NCBI GenBank assembly: GCA_018268935.1 | Contig: JAFDVS010000067.1 | Span: 1-64,000, forward strand | Direction: 5' to 3' | Source: Acidobacteriota bacterium | GTDB taxonomy: Bacteria; Acidobacteriota; Terriglobia; Bryobacterales; Bryobacteraceae | DNA length: 64,000 nucleotides | Part shown: positions 9,036 to 17,555 of the stretch, in pieces | Layout: each line of letters opens with the position of its first letter | How positions within the stretch are numbered: the stretch's first letter is position 1 | Made by a program: the position numbers and the translations under genes | Notes under the pieces: model-generated | Told to the model about the DNA's origin: nothing | Database searches by the model: none | Seen by the model: the letters and a program-made list of their open reading frames with translations, nothing else

Positions 9036-10514
9036 ATGTCCGCTGGATACCTGACTCTCCCTACTCTGGAAACCATTGCCAAGTACGAGCCCGTGATCGG
9101 GCTGGAAGTGCATGTGCAACTAGCCACAAAGACGAAAATCTTTTGTGGCTGCCCGACTGGATTTGGCGCTCCTCCCAATACCAATGTGTGCCCTGTGTGC
9201 CTGGGGCTGCCGGGTGCACTGCCGGTGCTGAACCGGCAGGCGGTGGAGATGGCGATTGAGGCGGCGGTGGCACTGAACTGCCGGGTGAATGCGTTTTCGC
9301 GTCTGGCGCGGAAGAACTATTTCTATCCGGATCTGCCGAAGGGGTATCAGATTTCGCAGTACGATCAGCCGATTGCCGAGCATGGCGCGGTGGAGATCGA
9401 AGTGAACGGCGTGAAGAAGACGATCGGAGTGACGCGTGTCCACATTGAGGACGATGCAGGCAAGAGCGCGCACGAAGGGTTTCGCGATTCGTCGAAGTAC
9501 ACATATGTCGATTTGAACCGCAGTGGAACGCCGTTGATTGAAATTGTGAGTGAGCCGGATATGCGCAGCTCGGACGAGGCCTATGCCTATCTGACAGAGT
9601 TGAAGCAGGTGCTGCAATTTGTGGGCGTGTCGACGTGCGATATGGAGAAGGGGCATCTGCGGTGCGACGCTAACGTGTCGGTGATGTTGAAGGGCGCGGA
9701 GAAGTTTGGGACGAAGGCCGAGGTGAAGAATCTGAACTCGTTCCGGTTTTTGAAGTTGGCGCTCGATTACGAAATTGGACGGCAGATCGCGCTGGTGGAA
9801 TCGGGCGGGCGAGTGATTCAGGAGACACGGCTGTACAACCCGGACTTGGGCGAAACCATCGGAATGCGTAGTAAAGAGCACGCGCACGACTACCGGTATT
9901 TTCCGGAGCCGGATCTTGTTCCAGTGAAGGTGAGCGATGCCTGGCTTACTGAGATTCGCGGGCGCATGCCGGAGCTGCCACAGGCGAAGCGGAAGCGGTT
10001 CACCGAAGTCTATGGGCTGAAGGAATACGATGCCGGCGTGCTGACTCAGACCCGCGATATCGCGGAGTATTACGAAGTAGTGGCGAAGGCATCGGGTGAC
10101 CCGAAGATTGCTGCGAACTGGGTCATGGTGGAATTGCAGGGCGTGCTGAATGCGGAAGGCAAGACGTTTGCCGAGTCGCCGGTGACCGCAGAGCGGTTGG
10201 GTGAACTTGTGGGCCTGATTGTGAAGGGCACGCTTTCGGGCAAGCTGGCGAAGGACATTTTCCCGAAGATGTATCAGAGCGGGGAATCGGCGCAAGTGAT
10301 CATGGAACGCGAGGGATTGCAGCAGATCAGCGATACCGGTGCGATTGAGAAGATTGTGGACGATGTGCTGGCTGCGAATCCGAAGCAGGTGGAGCAATAC
10401 AAGAGCGGGAAGACGCAGGTGATCGGGTTCCTGGTGGGCCAGGTGATGAAGTTGTCGAAGGGGCAGGCGAATCCGGGGATGGCGAACGAGATGTTGAAGG
10501 CGAAGCTGGGGTAG
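9036..10514 (+). CDS. gatB: Aspartyl/glutamyl-tRNA amidotransferase subunit B
   Basis: A 492-residue GatB, the subunit that binds mischarged Glu-tRNA(Gln)/Asp-tRNA(Asn) and carries the kinase site for amidation. Typical blocks are YEPVIGLEVHVQL, the Cys pairs CGCP and CPVC, ARKNYFYPDLPKGYQISQYD, HIEDDAGKS, YVDLNRSGTPLIEIVSEPD, and the C-terminal GatB/YqeY helical domain (VGQVMKLSKGQANP). GatA and GatC are not next to it. It sits 26 bases downstream of the GntR gene. Full length and intact. Confidence 0.97.
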   Translation: MSAGYLTLPTLETIAKYEPVIGLEVHVQLATKTKIFCGCPTGFGAPPNTNVCPVCLGLPGALPVLNRQAVEMAIEAAVALNCRVNAFSRLARKNYFYPDLPKGYQISQYDQPIAEHGAVEIEVNGVKKTIGVTRVHIEDDAGKSAHEGFRDSSKYTYVDLNRSGTPLIEIVSEPDMRSSDEAYAYLTELKQVLQFVGVSTCDMEKGHLRCDANVSVMLKGAEKFGTKAEVKNLNSFRFLKLALDYEIGRQIALVESGGRVIQETRLYNPDLGETIGMRSKEHAHDYRYFPEPDLVPVKVSDAWLTEIRGRMPELPQAKRKRFTEVYGLKEYDAGVLTQTRDIAEYYEVVAKASGDPKIAANWVMVELQGVLNAEGKTFAESPVTAERLGELVGLIVKGTLSGKLAKDIFPKMYQSGESAQVIMEREGLQQISDTGAIEKIVDDVLAANPKQVEQYKSGKTQVIGFLVGQVMKLSKGQANPGMANEMLKAKLG

Positions 10515-10573
10515 CTGCGCGCCGTTGGCTACTCGCTTGCAGGAGCTAGGGGCGTCCTTACAAAGGAGTCCCT

Positions 10574-11887
10574 ATGGAAAGCAGGTCCACCCGGCGTTTT
10601 TTCATTGGCGCCATGGGCGGCGCGGCGGTTCCGCGTGCGCGGGCTGCGCAAAATAGCGCCAATAGCACCATCCAGCTTGGGTTAATTGGCTGCGGTGCAC
10701 GTGGGCGCGGCGTGATGGCGCCGAATTTCGGCAAGATGCCGGGAGTCCGGTTCACGGCGGTGTGCGATGTGAACGCGAAGTACATGGCGGAGGTGCGGGA
10801 ACGGGTTGGGGGCTCCGCAGTGGCGGCCTATGCGGATTACCGCAAGCTGCTGGAGGACAGAAATGTCGACGCGGTGGTGATCGCGACCAACCAACAGTGG
10901 CACGCACTGCAGATGATCGCGGCGGTGCAGGCGGGCAAGGATGTGTACCTGGAGAAACCCATGGGGCAGTCGATTGGGGAGGGCCCGGTGGCGATGGCTG
11001 CGGCGAAGAAATACGGACGGATTGTGCAGGTGGGGACGCAGCAGCGGAGTCAGGAGCATTACCAGAAGGCGGTGGAACTGATTCAGGCGGGGCGGCTGGG
11101 TACGATCTGCGCGGTGCAGGTTTGGGACTACGAGAACTACTATCCTGGCTCGGGTTTCCCTGCCGACTGCGCTCCACCGTCGGAACTGGATTGGGACATG
11201 TATGTGGGTCCGTCGCCGTTTCGCAACTACAATCCGAACATGTACTACAAGTACGGCTACGACTGGTTTCGGGTGGCGGGCGCGGGGCACCAGGTAGCTT
11301 GGGGCGTGCATCATTTCGATATCGTGCTGTGGGCGATGGGCGTGCGCTGGCCGAAGACGGTGTCGGCGATGGGCCGGAACTACGCTTATGAGGACAACCA
11401 CGAGTATCCGAACACGTTCAGTTCGACGGTGGAATTCGGGCCGGGGCCTGTTTCGAAATATGGGTTTCTGTTGCGCTATATGATGCGGACTGGCGGTAAG
11501 CGCGAAGTGCGGGCGCATGGGAAGTGTTTCATTGGCACGGAGGCGTCAATGATTCTGGACCGGGCGGGATTTTCCATTGTGAAGGAGGTTCCTGCCGGGC
11601 GGAAGATGACTTCGACGGGCATGTATGTGAACGCGGAAGAGACGGTGCTGCCGAGTGACGATGTGCGGCGGCACATGGAGGGATTCATCGTGAATGTGCG
11701 GGATCGCAAGCACCCAAACGCAACCGTGGAGACTCTGCACTACTCGACGGCGGTGGGGCATTTGATGAACATGGCTTGGGAGACGGGGCGGACCTTGCAT
11801 TGGGATGGGGAGCGGGTGGTGGGTGACGCGGCGGCGCAGAAGTTGGTGTTGCGGCCGTATCGTGCCCCGTGGAAACTGGCGGTTTGA
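10574..11887 (+). CDS. Exported Gfo/Idh/MocA-family oxidoreductase
   Basis: A 437-residue oxidoreductase with a twin-arginine-like leader (STRRFFIGAMGG). The dinucleotide-binding start is IQLGLIGCGARGRG; the catalytic E-K-P occurs in DVYLEKPMG. The second domain contains DWDMYVGPSPFRNYNP and GVHHFDIVLWAMG, typical of the large group of exported oxidoreductases in Acidobacteria and Planctomycetes. An AAGGAG ribosome site lies just before the ATG. It ends 13 bases before the isomerase-like gene, so the two probably form an operon acting on a sugar or inositol-like compound. The substrate is unknown. Confidence 0.9.
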   Translation: MESRSTRRFFIGAMGGAAVPRARAAQNSANSTIQLGLIGCGARGRGVMAPNFGKMPGVRFTAVCDVNAKYMAEVRERVGGSAVAAYADYRKLLEDRNVDAVVIATNQQWHALQMIAAVQAGKDVYLEKPMGQSIGEGPVAMAAAKKYGRIVQVGTQQRSQEHYQKAVELIQAGRLGTICAVQVWDYENYYPGSGFPADCAPPSELDWDMYVGPSPFRNYNPNMYYKYGYDWFRVAGAGHQVAWGVHHFDIVLWAMGVRWPKTVSAMGRNYAYEDNHEYPNTFSSTVEFGPGPVSKYGFLLRYMMRTGGKREVRAHGKCFIGTEASMILDRAGFSIVKEVPAGRKMTSTGMYVNAEETVLPSDDVRRHMEGFIVNVRDRKHPNATVETLHYSTAVGHLMNMAWETGRTLHWDGERVVGDAAAQKLVLRPYRAPWKLAV

Positions 11888-11900
11888 GGAGGACGGCGTG

Positions 11901-12812
11901 ATGACGAGACGATCGGCGATGGGTTTGCTGGCCGCGGCCAGTGCGTCGGCGCAGGGTGCGAAGACTGTGCCTGTGGGTGTGGCAACGACGGACTTTCGCG
12001 ATCAGACGAACGTGAGTCTGGCAGCGGAGTTGAAGAGTCAGCGCATCCGTCACATTCAGTTGTTCTTCACGCAGAAGGACAGCAACTACTGGAAATACGG
12101 GCTGCGGAGCGATCTGAGCGGCCTGTCTGTGGCGCGGGCGAAGGAGATTGCCGCGACGTATCGCGAGGCTGGGATCACGATTGATGCGCTGGGTGTGTAT
12201 TTGACCCTGGTGCATGCGGATGCGACGGAGCGGAAGGCGAACCTGGAGTACTTCGACAAGGTGATGAAGTTGGGCGCGGAGATGGGGATTCGTGCGTTCC
12301 TGAGTGAGATGGGGCACTATACGCCTTCAGGACCGGCTGAGCGGGTGAGCTACGACTGGCAGGACGATGTGTGGAAGATGGCAGTGGCGACGGGAAAGGA
12401 TTTGGCGCGCGTGGCTGAGGCGAACGGGGCGAGGGTGTTGCTGGAGCCGATCTACCGGAGTGTGCTGGCGAGCGCGAAGCGGACGCGGGTGTACCTGGAG
12501 GAGGTGGGTTCGATGCATGTGCGGGCGCAGTTGGATCCGGCGAATCTGCTGGAGGTGAATGATCTGGAAGAGATGTTCGGGCAGTTGAAGGGGTGGATTG
12601 AGGGGATGCATGCGAAGGATCGCAAGCTGCATGTGACGCAGGGCGTGGCGGCTGGGGCTGGGGATCTGGATTATGGGAAGTTCGTGCGGCTGGCTGCGGG
12701 GCATGCGCCGGGGGTGCCGCTGACGGTGGAGTATGCGGGGATGTCGACGTATCGGGCGGCGGTGGAGCGAGTGCGCGCGGCGTTGCGGGAGGCGGGGTTG
12801 AAGGAGGCTTGA
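11901..12812 (+). CDS. Sugar phosphate isomerase/epimerase-like TIM-barrel protein
   Basis: A 303-residue protein of the xylose isomerase-like/AP endonuclease 2 fold. The N-terminus MTRRSAMGLLAAASASA resembles a Tat leader. The barrel shows alternating strands ending in acidic and His residues: IRHIQLFF, ITIDALGVYL, IRAFLSEMGHYT, ARVLLEPIYR, VRAQLDPANLLE and LTVEYAG. These positions usually bind a divalent metal and the sugar. GAGGAGG precedes the start; the frame is open to 11805 but the leader begins here. It likely works with the oxidoreductase upstream. Confidence 0.8.
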   Translation: MTRRSAMGLLAAASASAQGAKTVPVGVATTDFRDQTNVSLAAELKSQRIRHIQLFFTQKDSNYWKYGLRSDLSGLSVARAKEIAATYREAGITIDALGVYLTLVHADATERKANLEYFDKVMKLGAEMGIRAFLSEMGHYTPSGPAERVSYDWQDDVWKMAVATGKDLARVAEANGARVLLEPIYRSVLASAKRTRVYLEEVGSMHVRAQLDPANLLEVNDLEEMFGQLKGWIEGMHAKDRKLHVTQGVAAGAGDLDYGKFVRLAAGHAPGVPLTVEYAGMSTYRAAVERVRAALREAGLKEA

Positions 12813-12822
12813 AACGGCTGCG

Positions 12823-13434
12823 TCACGCGCGGGGCCAGGATGGCGTAAAGATCGCTAGTTTGCCGATGGCTCTCGCGAGGCTGGGTGAAAACTCGGCCGC
12901 TCTTTTCGGATTCCACTCGGTTTGTACGAATTGCTGGAGTCTTGCGTTGTAGTCGGGGCCCTGCTTAGCGGTACTCCCTTTGCGAGGGACGACGTCTTCT
13001 CTTAGTAGCTTGTGCCTCGACTTGCCTGCCAATTGGACCAGTGTTTGCTTCGGGTCACGTAACTCATCCGGGTTGGATGGGATCAGGGATTCCCGGATGC
13101 CGAGATATCGGGCGAAGTTTGCTCTGTCGGCCAATAGCCAGGATTCCACCTCGCGGACTGCGATGCGGAAGATCAAGTTGGGATGGAGTGGTACCGATAG
13201 CCAGTTTGCGATGAGGGCGCTTGGGCATGGGTGGGTATCGAGATCGGTGAGAACAAGAAATGGATTGCCTGCCGCTGCGCGGTTCCATCCGGCAATCGTG
13301 GACTTGAGGTATCCGTTTCCTCCGCGACGATACGGTGTTCCGATGGAGAATCGCTTTGAATCCGACAAGAGACGAAACAGGACAGCTTCGCTCAGTTCAT
13401 CCTCGGTGGCGAGATTGATGGGAATCGGGTTCAT
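12823..13434 (-). CDS. TOPRIM-like protein (DUF4276/RloB-like), partner of AAA ATPase
   Basis: A 203-residue protein with the layout of small TOPRIM-fold proteins that pair with ABC/AAA-type ATPases in phage defence. It has an N-terminal acidic helix (TEDELSEAVLF, E11/E13/E16), a strand ending in D-x-D (VLTDLD, D64 and D66), and RIAVREVESWLLAD, the arrangement seen in DUF4276-type proteins. A basic C-terminal part follows (KSRHKLLREDVVPRKG). The metal-binding acidic residues are retained, so nuclease activity is plausible. Its ATG overlaps the stop of the ATPase gene by four bases. The family call is from motif pattern only. Confidence 0.6.
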   Translation of the reverse strand: MNPIPINLATEDELSEAVLFRLLSDSKRFSIGTPYRRGGNGYLKSTIAGWNRAAAGNPFLVLTDLDTHPCPSALIANWLSVPLHPNLIFRIAVREVESWLLADRANFARYLGIRESLIPSNPDELRDPKQTLVQLAGKSRHKLLREDVVPRKGSTAKQGPDYNARLQQFVQTEWNPKRAAEFSPSLARAIGKLAIFTPSWPRA

Positions 13435-14579
13435 CCGAACAGATCCAGTTGCCGCAAACCGGACGGTTTCGTGTGGGGCAGCGCCGCGTCACCAACGCTG
13501 AAACCGGCATCGAGCAGGTTACGAACTTCCTTAATGGAGGACGCGACCGTGGCTATCGTGCCCTCCGCGTCGGGCTGGAGTAACACAACTTCTTCCCCGC
13601 CGATGCTCTTTTCGGACAAAATATCAAAGCTATGTGTGCTCACAAAAATCTGCCGCTTTGTCTTCTTAGTCTTCCGTAGGCGATAGAACAATGATGGGAG
13701 TTTGGAGACAATGGCATTGTGAAGGGAAAGCTCCGGTTCCTCCAGGAGCAATGGCGCCTCTCCATCGAGCAGCGACCAGAAGAGTCCGATGAGACGGATG
13801 GTGCCATCGGAGAATTGATCCTCCCGTTGGCGTCCGGCATTGGGTCTCCAGTGCGTGTAGGTTGCTTCCAAATGGGGGATGCCTGTTTCGTCTTTCTCAA
13901 CTTTGAGGTCCTTGAGTTGTGGGACCGCCTCTTTGAGGGCCCTTTCGATTTGGGCCAAACGGCGGCGACGAGTCTTCTCCGGCGTTTTTACGACGGTTTC
14001 GAGGAAACTTCGACCGAATGGATCATCTCCCGCGGATGAGCTCTGCAGGCTATCGGCGGTCCGCAAGAATTGTGGAACCAGGTGGAGATAGCGAATGCTC
14101 TCGAAGAACCGAGCGATTTCGCGAAAATGCTGATTGGATCCGATTTGCTCGAGGTGAGTCTGCGTTTTGCGCTCTTCATCTTTGGCGTCAAATTGATCCG
14201 GGCGCAAGACGATCGACTTGCCTGCTTGGAATACTCTCTCATAGGTGAGCACTGGCTGGCGATAGCCTCGCTGCTGTTGACCAATACCTATCTCGTAGCG
14301 CCACTTCACTTCGCCGCCCTCGGAGAGTTCCACTGCAATTTCAACCTCAGGTTCCCTACGTGCGGCGAGGCAGCGTATCTTCGAGAGCCCGCCACGCTGG
14401 GAGATTGCACGCTGTAAACCGCCGCCGGGCTTTGCGATGTCCCGGAGGAAACGGAGGGCGTCCAGAAGATTAGATTTTCCGGATGCGTTCGGTCCAACAA
14501 TGAAAACACGGTCGGATAAGGGGACGTCGACTGCCCGAAAATTGCGCCAGTTCTTCAGTTCCAATCGTGAGACGATCAC
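13431..14579 (-). CDS. AAA-family ATPase (OLD/RloA/AriA-like)
   Basis: A 382-residue ATPase of the SMC/RecF-like group found in defence systems. It starts LELKNWRNFRAVDVPLS, as RecF/OLD proteins do. Walker A is GPNASGKS (residues 29-36); the signature is FSDGTIRLIGL; Walker B is LLLEEPELSLH with E280/E281; STHSFDIL is the switch histidine. A helical insertion fills residues 150-240. There is no TOPRIM domain in the same chain; the overlapping gene supplies one. Together they resemble RloA/RloB, AbiL and PARIS-type two-gene systems. It starts 16 bases after the DJ-1 gene stop, so it may be co-transcribed with the DJ-1 and methyltransferase genes or have its own promoter. Confidence 0.82.
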   Translation of the reverse strand: MIVSRLELKNWRNFRAVDVPLSDRVFIVGPNASGKSNLLDALRFLRDIAKPGGGLQRAISQRGGLSKIRCLAARREPEVEIAVELSEGGEVKWRYEIGIGQQQRGYRQPVLTYERVFQAGKSIVLRPDQFDAKDEERKTQTHLEQIGSNQHFREIARFFESIRYLHLVPQFLRTADSLQSSSAGDDPFGRSFLETVVKTPEKTRRRRLAQIERALKEAVPQLKDLKVEKDETGIPHLEATYTHWRPNAGRQREDQFSDGTIRLIGLFWSLLDGEAPLLLEEPELSLHNAIVSKLPSLFYRLRKTKKTKRQIFVSTHSFDILSEKSIGGEEVVLLQPDAEGTIATVASSIKEVRNLLDAGFSVGDAALPHTKPSGLRQLDLFG

Positions 14580-14595
14580 GTTTCGATTCTAGCTC

Positions 14596-15144
14596 CTAAC
14601 CCAAACAGCGGAAGATCTCGCGATAGAAGTCCGGGTGTGATTGCCAGGTTTGGGCGGTGACGAGGCGGCCGTCACGCACGGCTTCGCTGGTTGCGTAGGT
14701 TCCACCGGCGAGTTTCACTTCGTAGCGGATGTGCTCATAGCAGGTGACGCAGCGGCCAGAGACTACTTCGGCGGCGATCAGGATCTGAATGCCGTGGCAG
14801 ATGGAGAACAGCCACTTGTCCGCCTGATGGAATTGCTTCACGATGGAGATCAATTTTTCGTTGTGGCGGAGATATTCCGGGGCGCGGCCACCGATTAACA
14901 GGATGGCCGCGTACTCGTCGGGATTTACCTCATCGAAGGTGAGCTGCGATTCCAGCGAGTAGCCGGGGCGTTCGACATAGGTGTCCCAGCCAGGCTCGAA
15001 ATCATGCAGCACCAGGTGCAGGCGGCGTTTGGATGGGGCGGCGATCACCGCCTCCATACCTGCTTCCTGAAAGCGGTGCCAGGCGTAGAGTGTTTCGTAG
15101 CTTTCGCCGGCGTCGCCGGTGACGATGAGGATTTTTGTGGACAT
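14596..15144 (-). CDS. DJ-1/PfpI-family protein
   Basis: A 182-residue DJ-1/PfpI superfamily protein. The nucleophile elbow is SICHGIQIL with Cys116, and the conserved acidic residue is in DAGESYET (E14). Pattern and length match amidotransferase-like proteins of the PfpI group, whose activities include chaperone, glyoxalase and hydratase functions. The exact role cannot be told from sequence. It lies two bases downstream of the O-methyltransferase and is therefore in the same operon. Confidence 0.85.
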   Translation of the reverse strand: MSTKILIVTGDAGESYETLYAWHRFQEAGMEAVIAAPSKRRLHLVLHDFEPGWDTYVERPGYSLESQLTFDEVNPDEYAAILLIGGRAPEYLRHNEKLISIVKQFHQADKWLFSICHGIQILIAAEVVSGRCVTCYEHIRYEVKLAGGTYATSEAVRDGRLVTAQTWQSHPDFYREIFRCLG

Positions 15145-15146
15145 GA

Positions 15147-16160
15147 CTACTTCACACCTACCACCATTGAGTCGGGGCCGACAAGGTGCTCAGTGCGGGT
15201 GGAACGGAAACCGGCTTCGCGCATCCAGCCTTCGCAGTCGGCGCCGGTGTAATCGAAGCCGCCGGGGGTTTCAATCAGCATGTTGAGGCTCATGAGCATG
15301 CCGAAGGCGTTGTTGCCGCGGTCGTTGTCGATGATGGCTTCAAAGACGACGAAGGCGCCGCCTTCGGGCAGGGCCTCGTACGCTTTGCGAACGAGCATCT
15401 TCTTCTGTTCAAGATTCCAATCGTGGAGGATGTGGCCCATGGTGATGACGTCGGCTTTGGGCAAATCGTCGGTGAAGAAACTGCCGGGGACGAACTTGAC
15501 GCGGTCGGCGAGGCCGTTGGCTTCGACATAGTCTTCAAAGATGGGGCCAACTTCGGGGAGATCGAAGCCCATGCCTTGCAGGTGCGGGTTGAGCCGGGTG
15601 AACTGCACGACGGCGTCGCCCTGGGCGCAGCCGATGTCGCAGACCGTGGAGTAATCCTTCCAGTTGAGCTTCTGTCCGATGGCGATGGCGGTTCCGCGGC
15701 TGATGCCGGTCATGGCTTTGAGAAACTCGCGGAGGCGGGCGGGATCGGCGTAGAGGGCCTCGAAGGGGGATGCGCCGCCGTCTTTCGATTCATTCTGCTG
15801 GTGGCCGGTGCGGAGCGCTTCGGTCAGACTGCCCCAGAAGCGGTAGAGGCGGTGATTGGCCATTTCGAGAATGCCGCCGATGTAGGAGGGCTTGTGCTTG
15901 TCGAGGAAGAAGTCGGTTTCGGGGGTGTTGTAGTAGACGCCACCGATGCGGCGGAGGAAGCCGAGGGCGACGAGGGCATCCAGGAAATCGGCGGCCGAAC
16001 GCGGATGAAGGCCAAGGCGGCCCTGGATGGTTTTCAAATCTTCCGGGTGTTTGGCCAGTTCGGTAAAGACGCCGATTTCCACGGCGCTCAAGAGGGTTTT
16101 CGATGCCCAGAAGCCGAGACCGACTTGCATGATGTGTCCTGGATCGAGTGGTTGACTCAC
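15147..16160 (-). CDS. SAM-dependent O-methyltransferase (COMT/ASMT type)
   Basis: A 337-residue small-molecule methyltransferase. The N-terminal dimerisation winged helix (residues 10-90) contains SKTLLSAVEIGVFTEL and RSAADFLDALVALGFL. The SAM-binding domain has VCDIGCAQGDAV, the GFDLPEV loop and MGHILHDWN, where the His is the usual general base of plant-type O-methyltransferases, then EGGAFVVFEAIID. I chose the GTG start at 16160 because homologous sequence (SQPLDPGHIM) starts there and a TATACT box lies 46 bases upstream. The substrate is likely a phenolic or polyketide hydroxyl and is unknown. Confidence 0.85.
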   Translation of the reverse strand: MSQPLDPGHIMQVGLGFWASKTLLSAVEIGVFTELAKHPEDLKTIQGRLGLHPRSAADFLDALVALGFLRRIGGVYYNTPETDFFLDKHKPSYIGGILEMANHRLYRFWGSLTEALRTGHQQNESKDGGASPFEALYADPARLREFLKAMTGISRGTAIAIGQKLNWKDYSTVCDIGCAQGDAVVQFTRLNPHLQGMGFDLPEVGPIFEDYVEANGLADRVKFVPGSFFTDDLPKADVITMGHILHDWNLEQKKMLVRKAYEALPEGGAFVVFEAIIDNDRGNNAFGMLMSLNMLIETPGGFDYTGADCEGWMREAGFRSTRTEHLVGPDSMVVGVK

Positions 16161-16205
16161 GAGAATGTATGCATCCTTTCTGTGTATGCCCCAATGGTCC
16201 ATGGC

Positions 16206-16211
16206 AGTATA
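16206..16211 (-). promoter_or_regulatory. Candidate -10 box (TATACT) for the methyltransferase operon
   Basis: On the minus strand TATACT matches the -10 consensus at five of six positions. It is placed so that the transcript would start just before the GTG at 16160. No convincing -35 is seen 17 bases upstream. The region 16161-16300 is the divergent spacer to the MgtE-like gene. Confidence 0.35.
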
Positions 16212-16300
16212 ACATTGCGGTCTTGCGCCGCCGTGGAAGGATGGGCCATAGTGGGAATTGCCGTGTGCGCGGCGAACCGTATGGGCAAAGAACCTCCGAC

Positions 16301-17545
16301 ATGGCGGCACCGATTCTCTATCTCACCGAACTGGTCGGCTTGCGGGTCTTCGACCTCAAGGGGCGGGGTATTGGCCGGATTAAGGAAGCGGCCATTGTGC
16401 CGCTGGTGGATGCGGCTCGGGTAGACCGGTTTCTGGTGGGTGCAGGGGATGCCTGGTGGACCATCCGGCATCAGCAGGTGGCTTCGATTACGTTGGACGG
16501 GATCCGCCTGAAGGATGAACGGGTCACGCCGTATCATTCCGATGAATACATGTTGCGGCTGGTGCGAGATTTGCTGGATCAGCAGATTATTGATGCGCGC
16601 GGGCGCAAGGTGGTACGGGTGACGGATGTCACCTTCGAAATCCGGGCGGCGGAAGACGGCGCGGCATTGATTGTGGTGGAAGTGGATGTGGGGCTGCGGA
16701 GCGTGCTGCGGCGCCTGCTGCAAGGCGTTTTTCCGCCACGCTGGATCCGGCGGCTGCAGGCGCCGATTGCTCCCAACTCGATTGCCTGGGAGACATGCAA
16801 TATTATCGAGCCTGATCCGATGCGGCGATTGCGGCTGAACATTTCGCCGACCCAACTGGAGCAGATGCATCCGGCCGACCTGGCGGACATTGTGGAGGAA
16901 CTGGGACCGGAAGGGCGCGAAGCAGTGCTCACGTCGATGGATAGCGAGGCGGCGGCGGAGACACTGTCGGAAGTGGAGCACGACATCCAGGTGAGCATTC
17001 TGGAAGGGCTGGAAGCCGATCAGGCGGCGAAGCTGCTGGAAGAAATGGCTCCCGATGAAGCAGCGGACGTGTTGCAGGAATTGGAAGAAGAGCGGTCGGA
17101 CGAGATCTTGGAAGAGATGGACGTGGAGACGAAGGAGGACGTGGAGGAACTGCTCGAATACGATGAACACACCGCGGGCGGGTTGATGAATGTGGATTAT
17201 GTCGCGCTCGATTTGAACGGCACGGTGGCGGATGCGAGAGAGATGCTGCGGGCCTCCAGCGATACGGCGGAGTTATTGCCGGCCGTGTTTGCGACCGGGG
17301 CAGGGAGCAGCCTGGTATCGCAGATTCCGGTGACGAAGCTGCTGCTGGCCGATCCCGCGGCGAAGCTGGTGGACCTGGAGCCGGAACCGGCGGTGCATGT
17401 CGGTGTGAAGGCGGGAGAACAGAAAGTGGTGGAAATGTTTGATAAGTACAATCTGCTGTGCCTGCCTGTGGTGGATGAGGAGAGGCGGATTCTGGGCGTA
17501 ATTACGGCCGATGATGTGATCTCACTGCTGAGGAAGAAGAGGTAG
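16301..17545 (+). CDS. Soluble PRC-PRC-MgtE_N-CBS protein, likely Mg2+ sensor
   Basis: A 414-residue cytoplasmic protein. Residues 1-150 hold two PRC-barrel-like units (LRVFDLKGRGIGRIKEAAI and IIDARGRKVVRVTDVTFEI). Residues 185-300 are the superhelical N domain of MgtE magnesium channels, full of Glu/Asp (MHPADLADIVEELG, LEEMAPDEAADVLQEL, EEMDVETKEDVEELLEYDEHTAGG). Residues 305-414 are a CBS pair (LPVVDEERRILGVITADDV). MgtE's membrane channel is absent. In MgtE these acidic domains sense Mg2+. The gene ends 10 bases before the NRAMP-type transporter, so the protein probably gates or regulates that carrier. The start is set at the first residue of the barrel; the frame is open upstream. Confidence 0.8.
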   Translation: MAAPILYLTELVGLRVFDLKGRGIGRIKEAAIVPLVDAARVDRFLVGAGDAWWTIRHQQVASITLDGIRLKDERVTPYHSDEYMLRLVRDLLDQQIIDARGRKVVRVTDVTFEIRAAEDGAALIVVEVDVGLRSVLRRLLQGVFPPRWIRRLQAPIAPNSIAWETCNIIEPDPMRRLRLNISPTQLEQMHPADLADIVEELGPEGREAVLTSMDSEAAAETLSEVEHDIQVSILEGLEADQAAKLLEEMAPDEAADVLQELEEERSDEILEEMDVETKEDVEELLEYDEHTAGGLMNVDYVALDLNGTVADAREMLRASSDTAELLPAVFATGAGSSLVSQIPVTKLLLADPAAKLVDLEPEPAVHVGVKAGEQKVVEMFDKYNLLCLPVVDEERRILGVITADDVISLLRKKR

Positions 17546-17555
17546 AGCGCGGACG

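Noticed and set aside
9120..10397. 425-residue minus-strand frame opposite gatB
   Set aside because: His/Arg/Leu-rich shadow frame typical of the complement of GC-rich genes.
15186..16424. 412-residue plus-strand frame opposite the methyltransferase
   Set aside because: Long only because of GC-rich codon bias; rich in Gly, Ala, Val and Asp with no motif, and antisense to a clear enzyme.
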